A program made the translations under genes and the position numbers. The notes beneath the pieces are model-generated. The model ran no database searches, was not told the origin of the DNA, and saw only the letters and a program-made list of their open reading frames with translations. Positions 17,294 to 24,802 of a stretch of 31,757 nucleotides of DNA are shown in pieces; within the stretch, counting starts at the first letter, position 1, and each line of letters opens with the position of its first letter. This DNA is from Candidatus Pelagibacter sp. (GTDB taxonomy: Bacteria; Pseudomonadota; Alphaproteobacteria; Pelagibacterales; Pelagibacteraceae). The stretch lies in NCBI GenBank assembly GCA_013204495.1, contig JABMNQ010000115.1, forward strand, positions 1 to 31,757, written 5' to 3'.

Positions 17294-18124
17294 TTATTTT
17301 TCTCTAAATTTATCAGCCTCAAAAACACCTAGCACGTGAAAGTCTTGACAATGAAGTCCTAATTCTTCCAATGATTTTTGAACTTTTGGATCTTCTATGT
17401 GGCCATCTAAATCACATAAAAAGAAATACGATTCGAATGAATTTTGTTCGGGATAGCTCTGAAGTTTTGTAAGATTAACTCCATTAATAGCAAAACCTCC
17501 TAATGATTGATAGAGAGCAGCAGGTTTACTTTTTAACTTAAATAAAAAAGAAGTTATATATTTTTTATTTTCAAAATTAGGTTGTAAAACTTCTTTACCC
17601 ATAATTAAAAATCGAGTTGTATTTCCATTTTCATTTTCAATATTTGGAGCAAGTATTTTAAGTTTGTAAATTTTTGCACTCAATAATGAAGCAATTGCCG
17701 CTTCACTTTTAATTTTATTTTTTGAAATAGTTTCAGCAGATCCAGCTGTGTCAGCTCGAATATGCTCAACTAAGTTATTTTTTTTTATAAAATTTGAACA
17801 TTGAGATAAGGCTTGAGCGTGAGAAAATACATCTTTAATATCACTTAGGCTGCTCCCTGGTTTTCCTAATAAATTATGTTCAATCTTTTGAAAATGTTCT
17901 GCATAAATATTTAATCTATACTTAAAAATTAAATACTCTATTCCAATATTTCCCGTAATTCGGTTTGACTCAGGTATCACTATTCGAGAATCATTTTCTA
18001 ATGACGCCTTTATGAAACATTCATCAAATGTTTTACATGGAATAATCTCTGAATTTGGCTCAATTTCTAATGCTGCTAAATGTGAGTAAGCACCAAAAGT
18101 TCCTTGGAAATAAATTTTTCTCAT
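17294..18124 (-). CDS. pheA: Prephenate dehydratase
   Basis: A 276-residue monofunctional prephenate dehydratase. The opening FQGTFGAYSHLAALE matches the GxxGxYSxxA motif of the family. The catalytic TTRF motif follows GNGN-like residues near 167-170. A C-terminal ACT domain (about 190-270, with LYQSLGGFAINGVNLTKLQS and the ESYFFLCDLDGH block) is the phenylalanine-sensing site. It converts prephenate to phenylpyruvate. There is no fused chorismate mutase domain. The gene starts one base after the kdsB stop, so the two are cotranscribed. The stop lies 15 bases before the SRP RNA promoter -35. Confidence 0.96.
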   Translation of the reverse strand: MRKIYFQGTFGAYSHLAALEIEPNSEIIPCKTFDECFIKASLENDSRIVIPESNRITGNIGIEYLIFKYRLNIYAEHFQKIEHNLLGKPGSSLSDIKDVFSHAQALSQCSNFIKKNNLVEHIRADTAGSAETISKNKIKSEAAIASLLSAKIYKLKILAPNIENENGNTTRFLIMGKEVLQPNFENKKYITSFLFKLKSKPAALYQSLGGFAINGVNLTKLQSYPEQNSFESYFFLCDLDGHIEDPKVQKSLEELGLHCQDFHVLGVFEADKFREK

Positions 18125-18125
18125 T

Positions 18126-18866
18126 TTATAATTTATATTCCATAATTTTTTTTATAGCCAGATAATCTTCTTCTGTATCTACCCCAATAGGAGAATATTT
18201 TGCCAAAGCTACATTAATTTTTAAATTATTATCTAGAGCTCTTAATTGTTCTAATCTATTTTTTTTTTCATTAATTGTCTGATCTAAATTTATAAATTTT
18301 TCTAATGCGCTCACCTTGTATGAATATATTCCAATATGATGATAGGTATTTTGATTATTAGCAGACATGCTATGTCTGCTAAAGTTTAATGCTGATGGAA
18401 AATTATTTTCCTCTAGCTTGTATTCAGTATGGACCTTAACGACATTTTCATCGTTGAGCATTACATCATCTTTTATTTTTGCAGCTAAAGTTCCTATCTC
18501 AGAATTGTTATTAATCATAAAATTATTTAAATTTATAATGTCCGTTTTATTGATAGCAGGTTCGTCTCCTTGAAGATTTAATACAAAATCAATATTTTTT
18601 AAATTGAGTTTTTTATAGGCTTCAAAAATTCTATCTGTGCCAGTTTTATGATCACTAGTAGTTAAAATTGCTTTTCCACCGTTATTGACAACATCTTCTA
18701 ATATTTCTTGGTCCTCTGTTGCAACAACAACATCACCAATATTGGCTTCTTCAGCTTTCTTAAAAACATGAGAGATTATTGATAAATTATTAATTTTTAA
18801 AAGAGGTTTCCCAGGCAATCTAGTTGCAGACATCCTTGAAGGGATTAAAATTAATGTTTTAGTCAT
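18126..18866 (-). CDS. kdsB: 3-deoxy-manno-octulosonate cytidylyltransferase (CMP-KDO synthetase)
   Basis: A 246-residue nucleotidyltransferase. The N-terminal CTP-binding loop PSRMSATRLPGKPL (residues 8-21), VVVATEDQEI, and the LNLQGDEPAI block are all diagnostic, as are FSRH and HHIGIYSYK later. It activates KDO with CTP for lipopolysaccharide inner-core synthesis in the cytoplasm, matching kdsD and the lpt genes elsewhere in the window. A perfect 11-base inverted repeat with a three-base loop lies inside the gene at 18358-18382. Upstream, between this gene and the divergent cytochrome gene, is a small GC-rich hairpin. Confidence 0.96.
   Translation of the reverse strand: MTKTLILIPSRMSATRLPGKPLLKINNLSIISHVFKKAEEANIGDVVVATEDQEILEDVVNNGGKAILTTSDHKTGTDRIFEAYKKLNLKNIDFVLNLQGDEPAINKTDIINLNNFMINNNSEIGTLAAKIKDDVMLNDENVVKVHTEYKLEENNFPSALNFSRHSMSANNQNTYHHIGIYSYKVSALEKFINLDQTINEKKNRLEQLRALDNNLKINVALAKYSPIGVDTEEDYLAIKKIMEYKL
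18358..18382. repeat. Perfect 11-base inverted repeat inside kdsB
   Basis: TTAGCAGACAT (18358-18368) and ATGTCTGCTAA (18372-18382) are exact reverse complements around a GCT loop. On the kdsB mRNA it would form a tight stem with five G-C pairs. It encodes part of SRHSMSANN. Function, if any, is unknown. Confidence 0.85.
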
Positions 18867-18886
18867 TATAAATTCTGTAACTTGCG

Positions 18887-18899
18887 CGTCTAACAGACG
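18887..18899. other. Short inverted repeat between kdsB and the cytochrome c gene
   Basis: CGTCT (18887-18891) and AGACG (18895-18899) pair around AAC, in the 104-base divergent gap that otherwise is almost pure A/T. It could be an operator or a 5'-leader hairpin for either gene. No regulator can be named from sequence. Confidence 0.4.
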
Positions 18900-18970
18900 T
18901 AAAATTAAAAATTAAAATTTAAGTATTTTTTTTAATTATCATGTTATATCTGGAAAATAATAAAATTTAT

Positions 18971-19510
18971 ATGGATTCGTTTGAGTTAAATAAAATTATT
19001 GCTGCAATCTTAATGGTTGCACTTCTGGTTATTGGCCTAGGCAAAATTGCTGATGGTATTTTTCATGTTAAAAAACCTGAAACACCTGGTTATCAAGTTG
19101 AGGTAGAAAGCCAATCAACTTCCTTAGCAACGCAGATGACAGAAGTGGTAGAAAAAATTGATATAGCTGCCATCATGGCTTTAGGTGATGTTACAACTGG
19201 TGAGGCAATTTTCAAAAAGTGTGCTGCTTGCCACTCAATAAAAAAAGGGGGTGCAAATAAAATTGGGCCTATGCTTTATGGTGTGGTTGGGCGTAAAGTT
19301 GGAGACGTATCTGATTATAAATATTCAAAAGCCTTGGCGTCCTATGGTAAAGAATGGACATTTGAAGAATTAAATGGTTTTTTAACAAACCCCGGATCCT
19401 ACTTAAAAGGAACTAAAATGTCTTACGCTGGTTTGAGAAAAGAAGCAGACAGAGCCTCTCTAATTAAATACTTAAATCAAAATAGTGACAACCCTAAACC
19501 TCTACCTTAA
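18971..19510 (+). CDS. Membrane-anchored c-type cytochrome (CycM-like)
   Basis: A 179-residue cytochrome c. Residues about 8-30 form one hydrophobic membrane segment (IIAAILMVALLVIGLGKIA) that also serves as export signal, followed by a flexible linker. The haem site CAACH is at residues 84-88 and the distal methionine ligand is M150 in GTKMSYAG; the stretch IGPMLYGVVGRKVG is typical of class I c2/CycM cytochromes. It probably carries electrons in the periplasm between the bc1 complex and a terminal oxidase (inference from family). I chose the ATG at 18971 because it gives the family's short N-terminus; an in-phase ATG at 18941 would add ten residues. The stop overlaps argF by nine bases. Confidence 0.93.
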   Translation: MDSFELNKIIAAILMVALLVIGLGKIADGIFHVKKPETPGYQVEVESQSTSLATQMTEVVEKIDIAAIMALGDVTTGEAIFKKCAACHSIKKGGANKIGPMLYGVVGRKVGDVSDYKYSKALASYGKEWTFEELNGFLTNPGSYLKGTKMSYAGLRKEADRASLIKYLNQNSDNPKPLP

Positions 19511-20431
19511 TTTTCCAAAACAATACAAAAGAATACTTTTTTGAACGTGCACTCTATTTAGGGCTTGTAACCATACTTCAGAATTCTTTCCTAAAAAAAC
19601 TTCATTAGAAACCTCGGTGCCTCTTGGAAGGCAATGCAAAAATGTTGTATTTTTTTTGGCAAAACTCATTAATTTAGAATTAATCTGAAAATTTTTAAAG
19701 TCTCTAATCTTTTTGGTTTTGTTTACTTTGTCATTTAATGAAATAACTTTATCTGAAAAAATCACATCTGCATTTTTAACTGCTTTTTTAGCATCATTAT
19801 AAATATTAATTTTTGCTTTATTATTTTTTGCCCAATCGAGTACAAATTTTTTAGGTTCATAATTTTTAGGGCAACCAATATTTAATTTAAAAGAAAATTT
19901 AACTGATGCTGCAATTAAACTATTGAGAACATTATTTGAATCTCCAACCCAGCATATATTTAATTTTGAGATAGGTTTTTTTTTAATCTCCTCAACTGTA
20001 AAAATGTCTGACAAAACTTGAGTTGGATGAGATGACGGGCTGAGGCCATTAATAACGGGTATAGTTAAATATTTACTAAACTCTTCAATTTTTTCATCAC
20101 TATCAGTTCTTAACATGAAGCCATCACCATAAGTTGATAAAATTTTTGCCGTGTCTGCCAAACTTTCTCCTCCTTTTCCTAGGTGTAATTCGTTCGCTCT
20201 GAGTGTTATAGTTCCTCCTCCTAATTGTTTTATTGCAAGATAGAAACTGAGTCTTGTTCTAGAACTTGCTTTTTCAAACATTTGAATGAGTAATTTACCT
20301 TTTAAAGGACTGCCCTTATCTTCGTCTAACGTATTATAATTTTTTCTTTTCTGTTTTCTTTTTTTTGCATCTGTAATAATTTTTCTAAGGTCTGATGCGG
20401 GTATATCTTTGAGCGTAATAAAATGTTTCAT
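19502..20431 (-). CDS. argF: Ornithine carbamoyltransferase
   Basis: A 309-residue transcarbamylase. The carbamoyl-phosphate motif reads SSRTRLSF, a conservative change from the usual STRTR. Other blocks are present: SPSSHPTQVLSDIFT (HPxQ loop), WVGDSNNVLNSL, and the ornithine-side FLHCLPRGTEV. It makes citrulline from ornithine and carbamoyl phosphate in the arginine pathway. It follows argD with a two-base gap in the ABC permease-argD-argF run, so expression is likely joint. The cysteine of the common HPCQ motif is threonine here, a change also tolerated in relatives. Its stop overlaps the cytochrome c gene by nine bases. Confidence 0.96.
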   Translation of the reverse strand: MKHFITLKDIPASDLRKIITDAKKRKQKRKNYNTLDEDKGSPLKGKLLIQMFEKASSRTRLSFYLAIKQLGGGTITLRANELHLGKGGESLADTAKILSTYGDGFMLRTDSDEKIEEFSKYLTIPVINGLSPSSHPTQVLSDIFTVEEIKKKPISKLNICWVGDSNNVLNSLIAASVKFSFKLNIGCPKNYEPKKFVLDWAKNNKAKINIYNDAKKAVKNADVIFSDKVISLNDKVNKTKKIRDFKNFQINSKLMSFAKKNTTFLHCLPRGTEVSNEVFLGKNSEVWLQALNRVHVQKSILLYCFGKLR

Positions 20432-20433
20432 TT

Positions 20434-21600
20434 TTATTTATAGGTTGAACAAACTTTTTTGATAATATTTATAGCCAAATCTATTTCTTGTTTTTTAACA
20501 TTTAATGGTGGTAATATTCTTACAACATTTTCTGCGGCTCTAATTGTTAGTAATTTATTATCCATTAATTTTTGAATAAATTTTGTTTGATCACCATGCA
20601 ACTGTAAGCCTATTAACAACCCAACTCCTCTTACTTCTTTAATCACTTTGGGAAATTTTTTTCTTATTTCATTTAACTCAATGTTGAAATATTTTGACAA
20701 TCTTTTAACATTGTTAAGAAATCCTTTCTTAAATATTTGATCCAATACTGCATTTCCAACAGACATGGCTAGCGGATTTCCACCAAATGTTGATCCATGA
20801 GTGCCTGCTGTCATCCCTGAAGCTACTTTTTTATTCATTAAAAGCGCTCCAAGTGGAAAGCCTCCACCAATGCCCTTGGCTATTGGCACAATATCTGGTT
20901 TTATTTTTGAGTTTTCAAAAGCAAAAAAATTTCCAGACCTTCCTATTCCGCACTGAACTTCATCTAAAATTAATAATATTTTTTTTTTATTACAAATCTT
21001 TCTTAGTTCTTTTAAGCACCAGTCTGGGATAGCTTTAATTCCCCCTTCACCCATAACAGTTTCAACCATTATTGCAGCCGTTTTTTTTGTGATAGAATTT
21101 TTTAAACTTTTATGATTCCCAAATTCAAAATGATCAAATCCATCAACTTTTGGACCAAAACCCTCTGTCATTTTTTTTGATCCACTAGCATAGATTGTCG
21201 CTAAAGTTCTTCCATGAAATGAATTTTTAACACAAAGAATTCTATTTTTTGAAGGCTGTCCTATTGAATAAAAATATCTTCTGGCAACCTTGATTGCGGC
21301 CTCGGTTGCTTCGGCTCCACTATTTTGAAAAATAACAAAGTCAGCAAATGTATTCTTTGTTAATCGTTGAGCTAATCTTTCTCCTTCTGGAATTATAAAT
21401 GCATTTGATACATGCCAAAGTTTTTTTGATTGCTTGATAATTGCCTTTATTAAATATGGATTAGCATGCCCTAGAGAGTTAACAGCAATACCCTGCACAA
21501 AATCTAAATATTTTTTTCCATTAGTTGAATATAAAAAACTTCCCTTTCCATGCTTGAATGAAATGGGTTTTCTATTGTAGTTTTTTGCTAATGCGCTCAT
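20434..21600 (-). CDS. argD: Acetylornithine aminotransferase
   Basis: A 388-residue class III PLP aminotransferase. Visible blocks are FVQGIAVNSLGHA, the PLP phosphate region NSGAEATEAAIKVARR, LILDEVQCGIGRSG and the Schiff-base lysine in IAKGIGGGFPLGALL, then HGSTFGGNPLAMSVG. It transfers an amino group between acetylornithine and 2-oxoglutarate; in many bacteria the same enzyme also serves lysine synthesis as succinyl-DAP aminotransferase. It lies between an ABC-2 permease (three-base gap) and argF (two-base gap). A gcrA-argD neighbourhood recurs in alphaproteobacteria. Nothing is missing. Confidence 0.97.
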   Translation of the reverse strand: MSALAKNYNRKPISFKHGKGSFLYSTNGKKYLDFVQGIAVNSLGHANPYLIKAIIKQSKKLWHVSNAFIIPEGERLAQRLTKNTFADFVIFQNSGAEATEAAIKVARRYFYSIGQPSKNRILCVKNSFHGRTLATIYASGSKKMTEGFGPKVDGFDHFEFGNHKSLKNSITKKTAAIMVETVMGEGGIKAIPDWCLKELRKICNKKKILLILDEVQCGIGRSGNFFAFENSKIKPDIVPIAKGIGGGFPLGALLMNKKVASGMTAGTHGSTFGGNPLAMSVGNAVLDQIFKKGFLNNVKRLSKYFNIELNEIRKKFPKVIKEVRGVGLLIGLQLHGDQTKFIQKLMDNKLLTIRAAENVVRILPPLNVKKQEIDLAINIIKKVCSTYK

Positions 21601-21603
21601 TTA

Positions 21604-22416
21604 CTAAGATTTAATTTTATAACCCTTTTTGTAAAGAAAAAAAGCCACATACCACATTAGAAAACTTAGTATTGACAAATATATTAAACCTGAACTTATT
21701 GATCCATCTGATTTGCCTAAAAAACCATATCTGAAACCGTCAATCATATAAAAAAATGGATTAATATAACTTATATTCTGAAAAAATTGTGGAAGTTTAT
21801 CTATTGAATAAAATACTCCAGATAAAAAACTCAACGGGGTGATAACAAAGTTAGTTACAGTTGCTGTATGGTCAAATTTTTCAGCCCATAGGCCAGTAAT
21901 AAAACCCAAGCTTCCCAAAATAAAAGCACTTAAAAAACCAAAGACAAAAATATATAAAATACTATTTATTGGTATTTCAACTATTAAAGAAAAAACACCT
22001 ATAGAAATTATGGCAATTAAAAAACTTCTTGATAAAGCTGCTAGTATTATTGCCATTGAAACTTCAAGTGCTGATAAAGGTGCATAAAGCATATCAACAA
22101 TATTTCCTTGAATTTTCCCTATCATCAGTGACGAGACCGAATGGCTAAATGATTGAGTTAAAATACTCATTGCAATTAATCCTGGTGCCAAAAAACTGAT
22201 AAAAGAATAACCAAGAACATCTTCCTTATTATTTCCTAGTGCCAAAGATAAAACTGACAAAAATAATAAACTCGATACAAGTGGAGATAGTAATGTTTGT
22301 TGCCAAACTGCCACAAACCTATTACATTCTTTAAGCCATAAACTTTTAAAACCAATCCAATTAACAAAACCAAATTTTCTTGCACTAATTTGATATTTTT
22401 TATTTAATTCAACCAT
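21604..22416 (-). CDS. ABC-2 type transporter permease
   Basis: A 270-residue integral membrane protein with about six hydrophobic spans. The family signature is seen at FITGLWAEKFDHTATVTNFV followed by PLSFLSGVFYSIDKLP, typical of ABC-2 permeases that pair with separate ATPases to export lipids, polysaccharides or drugs. No ATPase gene adjoins it here, so the partner must be encoded elsewhere. It is the first gene of the run leading into argD and argF, with three bases between. Substrate cannot be stated. It diverges from gcrA across a 121-base gap. Confidence 0.9.
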   Translation of the reverse strand: MVELNKKYQISARKFGFVNWIGFKSLWLKECNRFVAVWQQTLLSPLVSSLLFLSVLSLALGNNKEDVLGYSFISFLAPGLIAMSILTQSFSHSVSSLMIGKIQGNIVDMLYAPLSALEVSMAIILAALSRSFLIAIISIGVFSLIVEIPINSILYIFVFGFLSAFILGSLGFITGLWAEKFDHTATVTNFVITPLSFLSGVFYSIDKLPQFFQNISYINPFFYMIDGFRYGFLGKSDGSISSGLIYLSILSFLMWYVAFFLYKKGYKIKS

Positions 22417-22443
22417 AAGTAATCATATATAAATTTAAAAATG

Positions 22444-22453
22444 TTGTGCACAA
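22444..22453. promoter_or_regulatory. Perfect 10-base palindrome upstream of gcrA
   Basis: TTGTGCACAA is an exact palindrome placed about 25 bases before the candidate gcrA -10. Its position and symmetry fit a dimeric regulator site acting on gcrA, the divergent permease gene, or both. The regulator is unknown. Confidence 0.4.
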
Positions 22454-22477
22454 AACAAAGATATCTATTGTTTTTTT

Positions 22478-22483
22478 TATAAT
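22478..22483 (+). promoter_or_regulatory. Candidate -10 element of gcrA
   Basis: A perfect TATAAT lies 54 bases before the gcrA ATG. No good -35 hexamer stands 16-18 bases upstream, so an activator may be needed or this may be a chance match in AT-rich DNA. Confidence 0.4.
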
Positions 22484-22537
22484 CTCGTGCGATCTGTATA
22501 TAGTTATTAAAATTAATTAACATACTAAATATAGATT

Positions 22538-23038
22538 ATGAGTTGGAACGAAGAAAAAGTTGTAAAATTAAAAGAGCTTTGGGGAAAAGGAAATACTGCT
22601 AGTCAAATTGCTGAAATAATTGGTGGTATTAGCAGAAATGCAGTTATTGGTAAGGCCCATAGACTAAACTTATCGTCAAAAATGAAAACTCGAAATGCTT
22701 CTTCAAGTCAAGATTTTGATAATAGCTCTGAAGAAAATAATTCTAAACAAAAAAGAGGAAGAAAAAGTAAATTTCAATCATTAATTATTGAAAAAGACTT
22801 TGAGCCTGAAAATCCAAAAAAATTAGAAGAATTAGATGAAAGTTCTTGCAAGTGGCCTATTGGGCATCCTGAAGAAAAATCATTTTACTTCTGTGGAAGG
22901 ACTTCTTTAAAAGATTTTTCATATTGCAAACTTCATTTGCTTTATGCATATCAGCCAAAGGGAAGAAAAGAAGAGCCCACTAACGATAAAGAAGAAGGGG
23001 CCCCACAATATATTGAGAAAAAAATTAATACTGCTTAA
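22538..23038 (+). CDS. gcrA: GcrA family cell cycle regulator
   Basis: A 166-residue GcrA protein. The N-terminal 45 residues (MSWNEEKVVKLKELWGKGNT, ISRNAVIGKAHRLNLS) form the helix-turn-helix that in Caulobacter reads GANTC sites methylated by CcrM. A basic, disordered middle follows. The C-terminal part has CKWPIGHP, FYFCGR and YCKLHLLYAYQP, a cysteine/histidine-containing region conserved in GcrA that contacts the sigma factor. It acts as a transcription cofactor for cell-cycle genes. I see no GANTC site in its own 121-base upstream gap, so methylation-dependent autoregulation is not supported there. Confidence 0.95.
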   Translation: MSWNEEKVVKLKELWGKGNTASQIAEIIGGISRNAVIGKAHRLNLSSKMKTRNASSSQDFDNSSEENNSKQKRGRKSKFQSLIIEKDFEPENPKKLEELDESSCKWPIGHPEEKSFYFCGRTSLKDFSYCKLHLLYAYQPKGRKEEPTNDKEEGAPQYIEKKINTA

Positions 23039-23040
23039 TA

Positions 23041-23169
23041 TTATTTTTTAAGATTATTTTTTTTATTTCTATTTTTTCCGTCTAAACCTCTAATAAGAGA
23101 TTTAATCATCAAATAGATTAAAAATAAAAAAATTAGAGATATTGAAATATAGATAATATTAACTGCCAT
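23041..23169 (-). CDS. Small single-span membrane protein, 42 residues, unknown
   Basis: An ATG at 23167-23169 opens a 42-codon frame ending in TAA at 23041-23043. It encodes a short N-terminus, a hydrophobic span (IIYISISLIFLFLIYLMI, residues about 5-22) and a strongly basic tail (SLIRGLDGKNRNKKNN), the pattern of an inner-membrane microprotein with its C-terminus inside. It fills most of the gap between gcrA (stop at 23038) and the NDUFA9-like gene, which lies upstream on the same strand 36 bases away. No clear ribosome-binding site is visible, as for many genes here. AT-rich DNA can produce hydrophobic ORFs by chance, so the call rests on the coherent topology and placement. I do not recognise a family. 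Confidence 0.45.
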   Translation of the reverse strand: MAVNIIYISISLIFLFLIYLMIKSLIRGLDGKNRNKKNNLKK

Positions 23170-23205
23170 GAGTAAAACTATACAAATTTAGTATTAAAAT
23201 TTCTA

Positions 23206-24174
23206 TTAAGAATTATTAGAGCTATATTTTTTTGTAGAAAATTGACCACCTTCTCTCCACATATAACAATACTTTTCAACTTCTTGATCAAATATTTTTT
23301 TACTTGGTACCCCTATATCAGAATTAGTTTGATATTTACCTGAGGGAATGTTGTCATACTTTAAAAGTATTAGCTGATCTACTGTCAATAATGGTTTTGG
23401 AAATAATTGAAAAAATTTTGCTGATAGATTTGCTGCAAAGAAGGGCATGGGTATTAACAGTCTACTCTTGCCAATTAATGTTAATAATTTCTTTAGTATT
23501 TCTTTTAAAGAAAAAATTTCAGGTCCAATACACTCTATTATCTTGGAATGAATATTTTTAGAAACAACATGATAAATGGTGTCTGTTAAATCAGAACAAT
23601 GAATTGGAGCAAACTTAGTCTCTCCATTGTAATAAAGTGGAAAGAATGGAAGCTTACTTAATAAAGTCATAAAATTTGTAGTAAAACTATCATCTACCGA
23701 ATAAACAACAGAGGGTCTTAATATTGTAGTTAAAGAAAAATTTTTTTGAATATTGAATTCTCCCTCTAATTTGCTTTTTGCATATTCTGAATCTGTAGCC
23801 TTATTAATGCCTAGCGCAGACAAATGAATAAACTGCTGAACTTTATATTCCTTACAAAGTTTAGCTAAAATAGATGGAAAAATAGAATGAATATTTTTAA
23901 AAGTATTTCCCTTTCCATTTTCATATAAAATTCCAATTAAATTTATGCAAATATCCGTTTTAATAAACAATTTTCTAATTTTATTCTCATCAAAAATATT
24001 GGCCTCAACAATATCTATATAGCCCGCATTGGCTTGGGTTTTAATAACATATCCTTTTTGATGAAGGTTTCTTGTAACAACAGTGACTTTATAATTGTTT
24101 TTAGTAAGCTTTCTGATTAAATGACGACCTATTTGACCACTGCCACCAAAAATTAGACAATTTTTTGCTTTCAT
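23206..24174 (-). CDS. NDUFA9-like atypical short-chain dehydrogenase (complex I NDUFA9 subunit family)
   Basis: A 322-residue Rossmann-fold protein. The dinucleotide loop IFGGSGQIGRHL is at residues 8-19. NLIGILYE, FIHLSALGIN, SEYAKSKLEGE (the YxxxK pair is present) and RPSVVYSVDDSFTTNF follow, all typical of the alphaproteobacterial proteins related to mitochondrial NDUFA9. In mitochondria the homologue is an accessory subunit of NADH dehydrogenase that binds NADPH; in bacteria the role is not established and may involve complex I or quinone metabolism. The C-terminal region with LIPMPFFAANLSAKFFQLFP may contact membrane. It diverges from rnd with only 16 bases between start codons. Confidence 0.88.
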   Translation of the reverse strand: MKAKNCLIFGGSGQIGRHLIRKLTKNNYKVTVVTRNLHQKGYVIKTQANAGYIDIVEANIFDENKIRKLFIKTDICINLIGILYENGKGNTFKNIHSIFPSILAKLCKEYKVQQFIHLSALGINKATDSEYAKSKLEGEFNIQKNFSLTTILRPSVVYSVDDSFTTNFMTLLSKLPFFPLYYNGETKFAPIHCSDLTDTIYHVVSKNIHSKIIECIGPEIFSLKEILKKLLTLIGKSRLLIPMPFFAANLSAKFFQLFPKPLLTVDQLILLKYDNIPSGKYQTNSDIGVPSKKIFDQEVEKYCYMWREGGQFSTKKYSSNNS

Positions 24175-24190
24175 ATATATATAATTAAAA

Positions 24191-24802
24191 ATGAATATTG
24201 ATATTAAACTTCACAAGAGTGATCTACCAGAAGATTTAGATTTAGGCAATATTATAGCAGTTGATGGAGAATTTATGGGGCTTGATGTTAAGCGTGACCC
24301 TTTATGCCTTATTCAAATATCAACTGGCAATTCTGATGCTCATATTATTCAGCTAGATAGAGAAAACTACATCGCTCCAAATTTAAATAAAGTTCTTTCA
24401 GACGAATCGATTACAAAAATATTTCACTATGGAAGAGCAGATATTGCACATATCAAATACTATTTAAAAGCAGATACTAAAAATATCCTTGATACTAAAA
24501 TCGCATCAAAATTAGCTAGATCTTATTCAGATAGTCATTCACTTAAAACATTAATTAAAGAATTTATAAATATTGATGTTAGCAAACAATTTCAAAGTTC
24601 AGATTTTGGTGGTGAGCTATCACCAGCTCAACTCAAATATTGTGCAAATGATGTTGTTTATTTGCATAAAATTCACGAAGAATTAAACAAAATTCTTGTT
24701 AGGGAAAAAAGAATTAATTTATACAATAATTGCTTAAAATTTTTAAAAACTAGAGTTGATCTTGATTTGGCTTTATTTAAAGATGATATATGGGCTCATT
24801 AA
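24191..24802 (+). CDS. rnd: Ribonuclease D-type 3'-5' exonuclease
   Basis: A 203-residue DEDDy exonuclease. The metal ligands are visible as D25 and E27 (VDGEF), D84 (GRADIAH) and the Y150/D154 pair (YCANDVVYLH). It lacks the HRDC domains of E. coli RNase D and matches the short alphaproteobacterial form. It trims 3' ends of structured RNAs such as tRNA precursors. It is the first gene of a nine-gene plus-strand operon and overlaps kdsD by 13 bases. Because only 16 bases separate it from the divergent gene, its promoter must overlap coding sequence or the opposite promoter. Confidence 0.95.
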   Translation: MNIDIKLHKSDLPEDLDLGNIIAVDGEFMGLDVKRDPLCLIQISTGNSDAHIIQLDRENYIAPNLNKVLSDESITKIFHYGRADIAHIKYYLKADTKNILDTKIASKLARSYSDSHSLKTLIKEFINIDVSKQFQSSDFGGELSPAQLKYCANDVVYLHKIHEELNKILVREKRINLYNNCLKFLKTRVDLDLALFKDDIWAH

